Of a stretch of 64,000 nt of DNA, positions 43,665 to 52,577 are shown one piece after another. The stretch covers positions 248,001-312,000 of the forward strand of contig NZ_MWSJ01000002.1 of the NCBI RefSeq assembly GCF_002237755.1, given 5' to 3'. A program made the translations under genes and the position numbers. Within the stretch, counting starts at the first letter, position 1; each line of letters begins with the position of its first letter. The stretch comes from Lysinibacillus sp. KCTC 33748 (lineage in GTDB: Bacteria; Bacillota; Bacilli; Bacillales_A; Planococcaceae). Under the pieces are notes generated by a model. It had not been told where the DNA came from and made no database searches. It saw only the letters and a program-made list of their open reading frames with translations.

Positions 43665-44564
43665 TTAATGAATCGCTTTTTCGTGGTCGTGTTTTTTTAT
43701 AAAGCGTAACACATGAAGCTGCTCTAATTGAGCAACAAGGTTACCAATTAGAATAAAGCTACCACCTATTAATACTTTTATCGTTAATCCTTCTCCTAAA
43801 AACATCATGGCAAACATCGCTGCAAAGGTTGGTTCTAAGGAAAATATTAGTCCTGTATGTGTAGCAGAAGTAAACTGTTGTGCAACAGTTTGACCTACGA
43901 AACAAAATGCACTACAAATGACACCGAGTCCAATAATAGCAATCCAAGAAGACGTTGTATTTGGAAGTGTAGGCGTTTCAAAAATGAATGTTAAAACGAG
44001 TGCATAAAATCCAGCAAAACCGAGCTGGTAAATGCCATATGAAATGGATTCAACGTTACGCGTAAATGTACTGTTTAACAGTAAATAAATCGAATAGCCG
44101 AGTGCAGCCATGGCTATTAAAATATCCCCTTTTTGAAAGGCAAATGAACCGTGGGCAGTTAAAACTGTAATCCCAATCATAGTACAAACAATCGCAAAAC
44201 TAACTGCTCTTGAAGGTAATTTCTTTTCAATAAAACTGCTGATAATAGGTACTAAGACAACTGTTAGACTTAAAATAAAGCCAGCATTTGATACCGAAGT
44301 TGTTTCAAGTCCAAATAAACTTAGAGCGAACACAATGAATAATATAAAGCCTTGAATAGCCGCATATTTTAAAGTTTTAGCATCGGCCTTAATCATGCGT
44401 TTATAAAAGATGATTCCTGCTGCAAAAAATGCAATGATACAACGCAATGCCACCACATTATAAACAGCCAATGTTTCAAGCCCCATTACCATAAAGGTAT
44501 AAGATAATCCCCAAAACATTGTCACTATAACCATTAATAAATTTGCTTTTCCTTGGATACTCAT
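43665..44564 (-). CDS. EamA/DMT-family transporter
   Basis: A 299-residue ten-helix drug/metabolite transporter with two EamA repeats. The first covers MVIVTMFWGLSYTFMVMGLE to TAHGSF, the second from GDILIAMAALGYSIYLLLN to the final GGSFILIGNLVAQ. EPTFAAMFAMMFLGE is the conserved helix of the second repeat. Substrate unknown; relatives export amino acids or metabolites. ATG 44564 is chosen, 6 nt after AGGTG. It is divergent from a LysR regulator, which likely controls it. Confidence 0.9.
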   Translation of the reverse strand: MSIQGKANLLMVIVTMFWGLSYTFMVMGLETLAVYNVVALRCIIAFFAAGIIFYKRMIKADAKTLKYAAIQGFILFIVFALSLFGLETTSVSNAGFILSLTVVLVPIISSFIEKKLPSRAVSFAIVCTMIGITVLTAHGSFAFQKGDILIAMAALGYSIYLLLNSTFTRNVESISYGIYQLGFAGFYALVLTFIFETPTLPNTTSSWIAIIGLGVICSAFCFVGQTVAQQFTSATHTGLIFSLEPTFAAMFAMMFLGEGLTIKVLIGGSFILIGNLVAQLEQLHVLRFIKKHDHEKAIH

Positions 44565-44698
44565 TATGCTCACCTACATTCTGTGTACTAAAACAGTTTT
44601 TAACCTAAAATTTACTATATCTCTTGTATTGTGATTAGTAAAACGAATGTTTATAATAATCAGTATTAAAAAAATTCATGTATGTAGAGGACAAGACA

Positions 44699-45574
44699 AT
44701 GAGCTTAGTCAAATATGAGATTTTGAATAAAGTGGCTGAGGTAGCTAGCTTTACAAAAGCTGCAGAGGCATTAGGATTAACTCAATCAGCTGTAAGTCAT
44801 GCTGTATCAAGTTTAGAAAAGGATTTCGGCTTTGCACTCATTCACCGAAGTCGAACGGGTGTCTCGTTAACAAGTGAAGGAGATGCAATGTTAAGGTCAA
44901 TGAGGCATGTCCTCGATGCAGAGGAACTGTTACAGCAAGAAGCAGCACATATACTCGGTGTTACTCGAGGGAAAGTGCGAATTGGTGTAATATCAAGTAT
45001 TTCGTCAAACTGGATGCCGGAAATTGTTCGAATTATGGACAATCAATTTCCTGGTATACAAGTTGAATTACGTGAGGGAGATTATTATGAAATCGAACAA
45101 TGGCTATTGAGTGGAGAGGTGGATGCAGGATTTTTAAATGGTCAAAAGTCGAAGCAATTTCAGTTTATAGAACTACAGCAAGATCCGTTGCTATGTATCG
45201 TTTCTGATAAAAGTCCGCTTTATAATAAAGCAGAAATTGATATTGTGGAACTAGAAGACATGCCATTTATCATGACTTCACATAAAGGAACAAATGATGT
45301 AAAAGTACTGTTAGAGCAATATCACGTGAAGCCAAATATTCGTTTTGAACTATCAGAAGAGGTAGGAATCACGTCGATGATTTCTCACCAACTTGGAATT
45401 AGTATTTTACCGAAATTAGTGACGAATAATTTGCCGCCTTCGATAAAAGCTATACCGTTAAAACAAGGTGGCTATCGGACAATTGGAATTGCAATGAAAC
45501 ACCATGCATCACCAGTGACCAAAAAATTTGCGGAAATCTTAAGTTCCTGGTTAAAAGAGCAAAATAGGAATTGA
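44699..45574 (+). CDS. LysR-family transcriptional regulator
   Basis: A 291-residue LTTR. The N-terminal HTH spans residues 2-60 (LVKYEILNKVAEVASFTKAA, then GLTQSAVSHAVSSLEKDFGF and LIHRSRTGVSLTSEG), followed by a periplasmic-binding-like effector domain. ATG 44699 has GAGG 8 nt before; an upstream in-frame ATG at 44678 lacks one. It is divergent from the EamA exporter, the usual arrangement for a regulator that senses the exported compound. Confidence 0.92.
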   Translation: MSLVKYEILNKVAEVASFTKAAEALGLTQSAVSHAVSSLEKDFGFALIHRSRTGVSLTSEGDAMLRSMRHVLDAEELLQQEAAHILGVTRGKVRIGVISSISSNWMPEIVRIMDNQFPGIQVELREGDYYEIEQWLLSGEVDAGFLNGQKSKQFQFIELQQDPLLCIVSDKSPLYNKAEIDIVELEDMPFIMTSHKGTNDVKVLLEQYHVKPNIRFELSEEVGITSMISHQLGISILPKLVTNNLPPSIKAIPLKQGGYRTIGIAMKHHASPVTKKFAEILSSWLKEQNRN

Positions 45575-45726
45575 TTTGTATGTAAGTCATAAAGGATAGT
45601 AACTTTCTCTATAAAAACATCATTGAAGCAAAACGTAGCATTACGTTAAAATAGTATTTGTATATTTAACTTCATTCAGCAGATCTTTTTTGTACCAAAT
45701 GCGTAGCGACAGGTACAGAAGATTCC

Positions 45727-45775
45727 CACCTCTAAAGGTGGTGAGATGGATGCAATTTTGATTACTTATTCAGTT
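45727..45775 (+). other. Toxin-leader-like fragment truncated by repeat copy D
   Basis: CCACCT/AGGTGG hairpin, then GGTGAGATGG and an ATG starting MDAILITYS, closely parallels the leader of the toxin at 23760 (hairpin, GGTGAGGCGG, ATG). The frame then runs straight into the repeat's first hairpin. It could be a type I toxin remnant. Confidence 0.35.
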
Positions 45776-45980
45776 GGTGTCCAAGCACCTACTGATATAG
45801 AGGAACTCAGTCTAAGGACGCCACGTCCTGTGGCGACGATCGAGTGACCAACATATGTTAGCACTGCGCTTTCGCACAGAAAACATATGTTGGACCAAAG
45901 CCTCCGGCGGATGTCACGGATTGTTTATCTGTAGCGAAAGCAAAGCGACATCCACAATATCGCCAAGGTGAAATTGATTA
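45767..45980 (+). repeat. Modular hairpin repeat, copy D (expanded loops)
   Basis: Entry stem CAGT.GGTG/CACC.ACTG; ACTCAGTC..GAGT around GCCAC/GTGGC; CCAACATATGT pairs perfectly with ACATATGTTGG across an inserted CACTGCGCTTTCGCACAG module; GCCTCCGGCGGATGTCACGG; ATTGT/ACAAT around a GCGAAAGC module; terminal GCC/GGT stem ending AATTGATTAG. It ends 17 nt before the CoaB-like start codon. Confidence 0.85.
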
Positions 45981-45996
45981 GAAAAAAGGTGAGTGT

Positions 45997-46662
45997 ATGG
46001 GGACATTACAAGGGAAGACCGTACTCATTACAAGTGGGGGAACACTTGAAAAATGGGATCGTGTGCGTGGGCATACGAATTTATCGAAAGGATCGATGGG
46101 CTGTTATTTAGCGGAAGCGGCACTAGCGGCTGGGGCAAACGTATTGTATATGCATGGTTATTTCGCACAGCTTCCAGCGAATAAAGATAAAATGCGTACC
46201 ATTCGATTTGAAGGTATTGAAGATTTAGGCGAGAAAGTTCGACATGCTGTTCAAGAAGAGCATGTGGATATCGTCATTATGGCGGCTGCCGGTTCTGATT
46301 GGCTAATTGACAAAGTGTATGACCAGTCTGGGAATCTAATGGAGGAGGCAGGCAAAATGCCATCTGACGAGCCACCTATCATCCACTTTAAAAAGGCACC
46401 TAAAGTATTAGGTCAAATAAAAGGATGGAATCCGGAAGTTATATTAGTGGGCTTTAAACTTGAGGCAACAGATGATGAGGAATTTTTAATGTCCCGTGCA
46501 CGTCTACGAATGGAATCAGCCAACGCTCAGTTTATGGTAGCTAACAGCTCACAATCTTTATATGGTGGCGATGAGCCTCACTGGATTGTACCGGCTAACG
46601 ACCAGCCGATAAAGGTTATGGGCAAGCAAAAGACAGCAGAAGCATTAATAGATCTTTTATAA
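45997..46662 (+). CDS. CoaB-like phosphopantothenate-cysteine ligase domain protein
   Basis: A 221-residue protein of the DFP / CoaB family without a CoaC decarboxylase domain. ITSGGTLEKWDRVRGHTNLSKGSMG is the nucleotide-binding start, IVIMAAAGSDWLIDKVYD fits the AADW region, and HFKKAPKVLGQIK with GFKLEATDDEE fits the K-x-x-x-L and GF-x-x-E motifs; MVANSS near residue 180 completes the set. It may join phosphopantothenate and cysteine in coenzyme A synthesis, but substitutions in the usual core and the missing CoaC half leave room for another substrate. ATG 45997 has AAAGGTGAG upstream. Repeat copy D is its leader. Confidence 0.75.
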   Translation: MGTLQGKTVLITSGGTLEKWDRVRGHTNLSKGSMGCYLAEAALAAGANVLYMHGYFAQLPANKDKMRTIRFEGIEDLGEKVRHAVQEEHVDIVIMAAAGSDWLIDKVYDQSGNLMEEAGKMPSDEPPIIHFKKAPKVLGQIKGWNPEVILVGFKLEATDDEEFLMSRARLRMESANAQFMVANSSQSLYGGDEPHWIVPANDQPIKVMGKQKTAEALIDLL

Positions 46663-46672
46663 ATGAATAAAG

Positions 46673-46708
46673 CTGTGTAGAGGAAAAATAGACTCTACAC
46701 AGTTTTTA
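46673..46708 (+). terminator. Terminator of the CoaB-like gene
   Basis: CTGTGTAGAG pairs perfectly with CTCTACACAG, followed by a T-run. Confidence 0.85.
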
Positions 46709-46820
46709 TTTTTGTTTTTTTGTACTATGAAGAATGAGTTGATACTAACTGGCATAACTAATAGATAAACCTCATTTTTCTTAATTTCTTAGTAAACAAC
46801 TAAGTTTTCTAATGTTTATA

Positions 46821-46849
46821 TTGACAATAGGTTTTCTGAATTATAGAAT
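46821..46849 (+). promoter_or_regulatory. Promoter of yezD-like gene
   Basis: TTGACA, 17-nt spacer, TAGAAT; the predicted start lies near 46856, about 165 nt before the ATG. Confidence 0.75.
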
Positions 46850-46855
46850 TATTTC

Positions 46856-47021
46856 CAAGAAACGTAATTCTTTTATCGGGAGCGGTAGAGACTTGGCACA
46901 AAATGAGGCTTCTACGATAACAAATGGTATAGGTCAAACCTAGGAGAGCTCCTAAGGGATAAGGGGCTATGATTGACGCGTTTGCTCTTTTGTACAAAAA
47001 ATAAAAGAAGAGGTGTATCGG
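46856..47021 (+). ncRNA. Long structured 5' leader of yezD-like gene, class unknown
   Basis: Contains GTAGA/TCTAC (46885-46917) closing a partly paired arm, TAGGT/ACCTA around CAA (46931-46943), and a self-complementary GGAGAGCTCC just after it. Conserved-looking purine stretches (GGGATAAGGGGC) follow. It does not fit the SAM-I, TPP, FMN or T-box consensus that I know. Riboswitch-like regulation is inference from length and position. Confidence 0.4.
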
Positions 47022-47177
47022 ATGACTCAACAGGCAAAAGTAGATGACAAAAAGCTAGAGGCAATTGCAAAGGCAATTCAAAATTTGGAGTTTGGAGAAG
47101 TAAACATTACGATTCAAGATGGTGTCATTGTGCAAATTAACAGATTAGAAAAGCAGAGATTTCCACAGAAAAAGTAA
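47022..47177 (+). CDS. YezD-family (DUF2292) small protein
   Basis: A 51-residue protein with LEAIAKAIQNLEFGEVNITI and QDGVIVQINRLEK, the compact YezD/DUF2292 pattern. In many bacilli it accompanies sulfur-metabolism genes; here it is alone with a long leader. The ATG lies about 7 nt after GAAGAGGTG. A terminator follows at 47239. Confidence 0.8.
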   Translation: MTQQAKVDDKKLEAIAKAIQNLEFGEVNITIQDGVIVQINRLEKQRFPQKK

Positions 47178-47238
47178 AAGGTGTGATGATAGGTGAACAG
47201 ATGTTTCTAAGTCACGGGGAATATTTCCTTAACATATA

Positions 47239-47285
47239 TAGCCGGCATTTTTTAGGGTATACGGAGCCGACTATTTTTTTACTTA
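47239..47285 (+). terminator. Terminator of yezD-like gene
   Basis: TAGCCGGC pairs with GCCGACTA (one mismatch), followed by T7. Confidence 0.75.
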
Positions 47286-47345
47286 ATCTGAAGGGGCTTA
47301 TCATTTAAATTGTATTAAAAACCACATAATAAAAAAGTTCAACTT

Positions 47346-47385
47346 CAAAAACCAGGATGATCACGGCGAATCATCCTGGTTTTGC
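47346..47385 (-). terminator. Terminator of flavin reductase gene
   Basis: AACCAGGATGAT/ATCATCCTGGTT perfect 12-bp stem with an 8-nt loop and T-rich tail on the minus strand. Confidence 0.85.
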
Positions 47386-47400
47386 GTATATTCTTATAGC

Positions 47401-47889
47401 CTACTCATAAAAACTTTTTGGGATTTCACCAATATGTCTGCGATGATACAGTAAAGGCTCCTTCTGTGCATTGTCAATTTCTAGGACTTGCCCGATAAAT
47501 ATTGTATGATCTCCAGCATCGATTTGCTGAAATGTTTTACATTGTAAAATGGCTGCAGTATCATGCAAAACTGGAACACCTAATACAGAAGTTGACCAGT
47601 TAGCCTGAGCGAAGCGATCTGGAATTTTGCTTGAAAATAGTGTACATAGATGCTCTTGATTATACGCTAAAACATTAACAGCAAACTTTTGAGCTACTGT
47701 AAAATATGGATGTAGCTGTGATTTTTTATCGAGCGACCACAAAATAAGGAGTGGATCTATAGAAACGGATGCAAAGGAATTGACAGTTAAGCCAAAAGGT
47801 TCATTTGCGTCATTACAAGCAGTGACTACCGTTACGCCTGTTGGATAATTACCTAATGCTTGTTTAAAAGCAGCAACTTTGTCTGTCAT
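47401..47889 (-). CDS. Flavin reductase-like domain protein
   Basis: A 162-residue FMN-binding split-barrel flavin reductase (HpaC/NtaB-like). It opens FKQALGNYPTGVTVVTA, the typical first strand, then GLTVNSFASVSIDPLLILWSLDKKS (flavin-binding) and near the C-terminus DHTIFIGQVLEID. It would supply reduced FMN to a monooxygenase; the nearest candidate in the window, the luciferase-like enzyme at 14.9 kb, is distant. ATG 47889 has GAGGTGA upstream. Confidence 0.88.
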   Translation of the reverse strand: MTDKVAAFKQALGNYPTGVTVVTACNDANEPFGLTVNSFASVSIDPLLILWSLDKKSQLHPYFTVAQKFAVNVLAYNQEHLCTLFSSKIPDRFAQANWSTSVLGVPVLHDTAAILQCKTFQQIDAGDHTIFIGQVLEIDNAQKEPLLYHRRHIGEIPKSFYE

Positions 47890-48062
47890 TCTAATCACCT
47901 CTTCATTGATTTTTGGAAATGAAAAATCTTTTCTGATGACCCATCAGAGTGATAATCATCTTGGTGCTGAGTATTTAAAATAATTGCAACATTCCTAATT
48001 TTATTTTAAACCAACAAAACTAACTGGTAAAGTATATAATAGAGAAAAAAGGAGGGGGAGTC

Positions 48063-48848
48063 ATGTCTTTATATTTTGACCATTTAGTTCATCAAGTTCA
48101 ATCACCAGAGAATACAAAGATTTTCTTAAATAAACGTAATATCCATACAGTTAACGGTGGTCAACATACAATGTGGGGGACATTCAATACGTTAAGCTAC
48201 TTTGGATTAAACTATATTGAGCAAATAGCCATCTATGATCGTCAATTATTTGAAAATGCAGTGAAATTACCTTATTCACTACATTATACGTTTAAACATA
48301 CAAACGAGCGCTATGGTTTTTCAAGAATTGCGTTGCGTACAAAAAATATTAAGGAAGAGGGACAACGATTACGTGCACTTGGCTTCGAAGTATATGGACC
48401 TGATGATTGTAGTCGTACAAGACCAGACGGCTCCGTAGTTGAATGGAAGCTCTTGCATTTTGGGAAACCGGGGCTGGAAATTGATTTCCCTTTTTTGATT
48501 GAGTGGGCTGATACAGACGAGGAACGTGTTGCGCAATTAAAAGCAAATGGAGCCATTAAGAGCGATCAACCCATATCGATGGAGTCTGTACAATTTTATG
48601 TAAAAGATGTGCAAGCTACAGTGAAACTATGGGGGGAAGTATTACAATTACCAGAGCCTGAACAACAAGAAAAGTTTATTTCCCTACACTTGCCAAATAT
48701 TCGCCTAGATTTTTATGACGAAGTTACTGCGGCTACTATGGCGCTAGGTCAATTAAATGAAGGGCCGTTTGGGGTTACACTTAAAGATACTGATAGAACG
48801 AAGGAAACGCTAGTTTTTCCAGGAGCTTTTTATTGGATCAATAGCTGA
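48063..48848 (+). CDS. VOC / glyoxalase-like domain protein
   Basis: A 261-residue protein starting MSLYFDHLVHQVQSPEN, the entry to the glyoxalase-like (VOC) domain. FSRIALRTKNIKEEGQRLRALGFEVYGPDD lies near residue 80. A second, shorter VOC half starts near SMESVQFYVKDVQATVKLWGEVLQLP. Metal ligands are uncertain. Relatives include dioxygenase- and isomerase-like enzymes of unknown substrate. ATG 48063 has AAAAGGAGGGGG upstream. Confidence 0.82.
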   Translation: MSLYFDHLVHQVQSPENTKIFLNKRNIHTVNGGQHTMWGTFNTLSYFGLNYIEQIAIYDRQLFENAVKLPYSLHYTFKHTNERYGFSRIALRTKNIKEEGQRLRALGFEVYGPDDCSRTRPDGSVVEWKLLHFGKPGLEIDFPFLIEWADTDEERVAQLKANGAIKSDQPISMESVQFYVKDVQATVKLWGEVLQLPEPEQQEKFISLHLPNIRLDFYDEVTAATMALGQLNEGPFGVTLKDTDRTKETLVFPGAFYWINS

Positions 48849-48885
48849 GGTTAAAGAGTTTAAAAGATCTATGAAGAGCATTTGA

Positions 48886-48922
48886 AAAAAGGAGCCGTTC
48901 ATCAAATGAACAGCTCCTTTGT
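48886..48922. terminator. Bidirectional terminator
   Basis: AAAGGAGC.GTTCAT pairs with ATGAAC.GCTCCTTT around CAA between converging genes. Confidence 0.88.
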
Positions 48923-48924
48923 AC

Positions 48925-49125
48925 TTAAAATTTTACAACATTTGACGCCTGTGGACCTCGATTGCCTTCCACCACATCAAATGATACCTTTTGACCTTCT
49001 TCAAGTGTACGGAAGCCTTCCTCTTGGATTCCCGTAAAATGTACAAATACATCTTCTCCATCATCACATTCAATAAAGCCATAACCTTTTTCATTATTGA
49101 ACCACTTTACGATTCCCTGTTGCAT
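48925..49125 (-). CDS. Cold-shock protein (CspA family)
   Basis: A 66-residue cold-shock-domain RNA chaperone. RNP1 is KGYGFI and RNP2 is VFVHF, with the acidic insert ECDDGEDV; the C-terminus [11 protein letters not shown] is standard. It binds single-stranded RNA and DNA to prevent inhibitory structure. The start is the ATG at 49125, 9 nt after GGGAGG; an ATG six bases upstream is only 3 nt from it. A promoter at 49218-49246 gives an mRNA leader of about 85 nt, usual for csp genes. Confidence 0.93.
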   Translation of the reverse strand: MQQGIVKWFNNEKGYGFIECDDGEDVFVHFTGIQEEGFRTLEEGQKVSFDVVEGNRGPQASNVVKF

Positions 49126-49217
49126 AAGCATTCGCCTCCCATGCGCTTGAAAGTAGAATAAAATCAACTAAGTCGTGAAATAATTGAGAAAATGTGAAAA
49201 AATGCATTTTCATTAAG

Positions 49218-49246
49218 AACATACATGAATTGAGCAAAGTTGTCAA
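49218..49246 (-). promoter_or_regulatory. Promoter of the cold-shock gene
   Basis: On the minus strand TTGACA (49241-49246), 17-nt spacer and TATGTT (49218-49223). Confidence 0.7.
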
Positions 49247-49337
49247 TTGTTTGTCGAAATGCTTGTATAACTTCCTATGATTTTTTTCACAATAAAGTCT
49301 ATAATGGAAATTAACAACATAGAAAGTAGGATGCCAA

Positions 49338-51017
49338 ATGACAACGACTAATCAACCTTTATCAGATTTAGAAATCGCTAATCAAGCGGTGATGAAGCCT
49401 ATTACAGAAATCGCGAAAGATGCAGGTATTCCAGAGGATGCACTTGAGCAGTATGGTCGCTATAAAGCAAAAATTGACCCACTAAAAATAACAGCACATG
49501 GCGAGGACGCAAAGGTAGTATTAGTTACTGCCATTAGTCCAACTCCAGCAGGTGAAGGGAAGTCAACTGTAACGGTTGGACTTGCTGATGCACTTCATCA
49601 ATTGAATAAAAACGTTGTTGTTGCTTTACGTGAGCCATCACTTGGCCCAGTAATGGGCGTGAAAGGTGGTGCAACAGGTGGTGGATACGCACAGGTTGTA
49701 CCGATGGAGGATATAAACTTGCATTTCACTGGCGACCTCCACGCTATTACGACGGCGAATAACGCATTATCAGCCTTTATTGATAATCATATCCACCAAG
49801 GAAATGCTTTAAACATTGACCCTCGCCGTATTATTTGGAAGCGTGTAATGGATTTAAATGATCGCACTCTTCGTAAAGTTGTTGTGGGTCTTGGTGGTCC
49901 TGTACAAGGGATGCCACGAGAGGACGGCTTTGATATTACTGTTGCATCAGAAATTATGGCAGTCTTTTGTTTAGCTACAAGCATTGAAGATTTACGTGAA
50001 CGATTAGCAAGTATCGTAATCGGTTATACTTTTGAGCGTGAACCAGTATTCGTGCGAGATCTACAAGTGGAAGGGGCTTTAACATTATTATTAAAAGATG
50101 CCTTTAAACCAAACTTAGTGCAAACGCTTGAAGGAACACCTGCCATTATCCACGGTGGGCCATTTGCCAATATTGCACATGGCTGTAACTCAATTATGGC
50201 GACACAAACGGCTCGTAAGCTAGCTGATATCGTTGTGACAGAGGCTGGCTTCGGTTCAGATTTAGGTGCTGAAAAATTCATGAACATTAAAGCACGTAAA
50301 GCAGGCTTTAAACCAAGTGCCGTTGTCATTGTGGCTACTATTCGTGCCTTAAAAATGCATGGCGGTGTACCAAAAACAGCGCTAGTTGGCGAAAATGTTG
50401 AAGCGCTTTTACAAGGAATCGAGAATTTAGCTAAACATGTCGACACGGTTCGTACATTCGGCGTTGAACCGATTATCGCCTTAAATCGTTTTATTACGGA
50501 CACAGAAGCTGAGTTAGAAGCAGTCCTGAACTGGTGTCAAGAAAATCATGTTCGTATAGCTCGTACAAATGTTTGGGAAGAAGGCGGTAAAGGTGGATTA
50601 GCCTTAGCTGAGCAAGTAGTAGCCGTATTAGAAGAAGAAAATAACTTCTCTCCTTTATACGATGTAACAGAGTCCGTTGAAGAAAAAGTTCGTACGATTG
50701 TTCAAAAAGTGTATGGCGGGAAAGATGTACAATTTACTGAACAAGCGAAAAAACAAATTGCTCAAATCGAAAAATTCGGCTGGGATTCTCTACCGATTTG
50801 TATGGCGAAAACACAGTATTCTTTATCTGACCAACCAAGTCTTTTAGGACGTCCAGAAGGCTTTACTATCACAATCCGTGAAGTGATTCCAAAACTGGGT
50901 GCAGGATTCTTAGTTTGTCTTACAGGAGATATTATGACAATGCCAGGTTTACCAAAAGCACCAGCTGCCTTACGCATGGATGTAGATAACGAAGGACATG
51001 CAGTAGGGTTGTTCTAA
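49338..51017 (+). CDS. fhs: Formate-tetrahydrofolate ligase
   Basis: A 559-residue enzyme making 10-formyltetrahydrofolate from formate, THF and ATP. The phosphate-binding loop is [18 protein letters not shown] near residue 68, followed by [23 protein letters not shown], the strongly conserved Fhs signature, and [31 protein letters not shown] at the C-terminus. It feeds one-carbon units to purine synthesis. The ATG follows AGGATG at a normal distance. Single gene. Confidence 0.96.
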   Translation: MTTTNQPLSDLEIANQAVMKPITEIAKDAGIPEDALEQYGRYKAKIDPLKITAHGEDAKVVLVTAISPTPAGEGKSTVTVGLADALHQLNKNVVVALREPSLGPVMGVKGGATGGGYAQVVPMEDINLHFTGDLHAITTANNALSAFIDNHIHQGNALNIDPRRIIWKRVMDLNDRTLRKVVVGLGGPVQGMPREDGFDITVASEIMAVFCLATSIEDLRERLASIVIGYTFEREPVFVRDLQVEGALTLLLKDAFKPNLVQTLEGTPAIIHGGPFANIAHGCNSIMATQTARKLADIVVTEAGFGSDLGAEKFMNIKARKAGFKPSAVVIVATIRALKMHGGVPKTALVGENVEALLQGIENLAKHVDTVRTFGVEPIIALNRFITDTEAELEAVLNWCQENHVRIARTNVWEEGGKGGLALAEQVVAVLEEENNFSPLYDVTESVEEKVRTIVQKVYGGKDVQFTEQAKKQIAQIEKFGWDSLPICMAKTQYSLSDQPSLLGRPEGFTITIREVIPKLGAGFLVCLTGDIMTMPGLPKAPAALRMDVDNEGHAVGLF

Positions 51018-51057
51018 GAAAAAATGCAAGATTTCGTAAAAAAATAAATACAACATA

Positions 51058-51097
51058 CAAAGCTGCTCCTATAAGTTATACAGGGCAGCTTTTTTTA
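51058..51097 (+). terminator. Terminator of fhs
   Basis: AAAGCTGC.CCT pairs with AGG.CAGCTTT, followed by T7. Confidence 0.85.
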
Positions 51098-51589
51098 TTT
51101 AAAATATCCTCCATATGCAATAAGAAAAACTGGATAACCATGAAAAAATTGAAATTCGAATTATAATATACATTGTATATTCAAAAGAAGAAGGCGTTCT
51201 TTCACGTTTAATTTTTAAAAAAAATCTAAAAGAAAAAACGAACATAAGAGTAGGGCTGCTATTGAAATTTGATACATGTTCTCTAATAGACTATTCAACA
51301 TAATCACCCTCTCAACCAAGAATATATGAGCTGTCCTGTTTTAGTAAGCTGATCCCCTTGAATAGTCGGTTAAAAATATGAAAGAGGCTATGTAGTTCTT
51401 TGTGGTATAAAGGATTCGGGTTATAGTTAGAATTCTTTTTCATGGGACAATGGATTTTAACATGGAATGCCATTGTCAGATTATTATTTATTGATAATTC
51501 GTTCCTATCCCTCTTTTTACATATACTTCCACAAAAGGATTGCCTAAAAGGGTTCATCTTCTTTCTTAACTTCTTGAAGTTGGTCCTAT
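51098..51589. other. Gene-free, probably decayed region
   Basis: About 490 AT-rich bases. The only long frame, leftward near 51.3-51.56 kb, lacks a ribosome site and family resemblance and contains GACAATGG/CCATTGTC that could fold. I see no gene. Confidence 0.45.
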
Positions 51590-51703
51590 AATTCAGGATC
51601 AGAAAATGATTGTAAAATCACAGGCTTATCTGTTTATCTGTAGAGCGTATTGAAGAAATCAAGGAAAGGCTAATCCAAACTAATGAAGATCAACAACGAT
51701 AAG
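51590..51703 (+). pseudogene. C-terminal relic of an Rpn-like gene (tentative)
   Basis: The frame gives NDCKITGLS, then a tandem TTATCTGT-TTATCTGT shifts it; dropping one 8-bp copy continues VERIEEIKERLIQTNEDQQR and a stop. TGLS-(V/L)-E-x-I-E-x-(I/L)-K is a common tail of Rpn/transposase-like nucleases. Upstream sequence is too eroded to follow. Confidence 0.35.
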
Positions 51704-51819
51704 GTCAACAAGGTTCTTAATATCCTTAGAATCTCCTGTGTTCAGAAAAAATTATTCCTTTGAACATATCTTAGAAGGAAGATAGGATAATGTCTTTTAA
51801 ATGGAAATCGAAGAAACAA

Positions 51820-51862
51820 TAAAAGCTGCCATCATCTACAATAGTAAGATGGGCAGCTTTTA
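51820..51862. terminator. Orphan terminator-like hairpin
   Basis: AAAAGCTGCCATC pairs with GATGGGCAGCTTTT around an 11-nt loop, followed by CTTTTTC. No intact gene precedes it. Confidence 0.6.
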
Positions 51863-52577
51863 CTTTTTCTTCAGCGGGTTGGTAATACGTAACATAACTA
51901 TCGTTCCTACTTCCTTCATAACTTATTACTTCATTTACGGCTTAAATGAAATTCGGAAAAATGGTTGCCTAAAAAAGATTTCTCTATTTTTGTTAGCACG
52001 ACTCTGATAATTTGACTTTTCGTAAAATGTTGGCAAGAATTCGTTATGTTATTTGTTATTAATGGGAGGAGTTACGTTCACACATACTCAAGGGTATGAT
52101 TACAGAAGGTAACGTCAATTAATGATACAAATATCACACGCTTGCGACATATGGTCAAAGCCTTCTAGGTCGTGACAACAAGCTAACTTTTTGTTCACTT
52201 ATCTCGTCATGTACATTCGCTATGCGGGTTGAAACAAAGAATTTCTAAGGGAAAAATGTTCACTTTTATTTGTTTTCTTAGATGATTGATATTTTCACTA
52301 TACGCACGTCATCATCAACACAGTATTCAACAGTATTCAATTGCAAGCCCGCTGAAGTTTTTAAATCTGTCAAAACATAGTTGCTGTACACCACTGAAAT
52401 AGTGAGCTACAGAACAAAGTTAAATGTTCTGTACATTCACCTTACAATATTCTGAAAAATTTGTCAATTGAAATAACCTTGCGATACTGTTTTTTTAAAG
52501 CCTCGAGGTTACTTAATAATTGCCAACTATTCGAAGCAATACAGTATAATAATGTACGAAGGGACTGAACTAAGATT
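51863..52577. other. Gene-free stretch
   Basis: About 715 bases with no supported gene, RNA or repeat. AGTATTCAACAGTATTCAA near 52321 is a short direct repeat. The promoter of the HD gene should lie at the right end but I cannot fix it. Confidence 0.45.

Noticed and set aside
46856-47021. SAM-I riboswitch or T-box
   Set aside because: Lacks the GGCAACC-type and AGGGTGGNACCGCG-type core motifs.
47184-47309. 41-codon frame after yezD
   Set aside because: Contains the yezD terminator; composition is not protein-like.
51312-51557. 81-codon minus-strand frame
   Set aside because: No ribosome site, odd composition and internal hairpin; no family resemblance.
51801-52007. 68-codon frame
   Set aside because: Starts in a terminator-like hairpin; no ribosome site.
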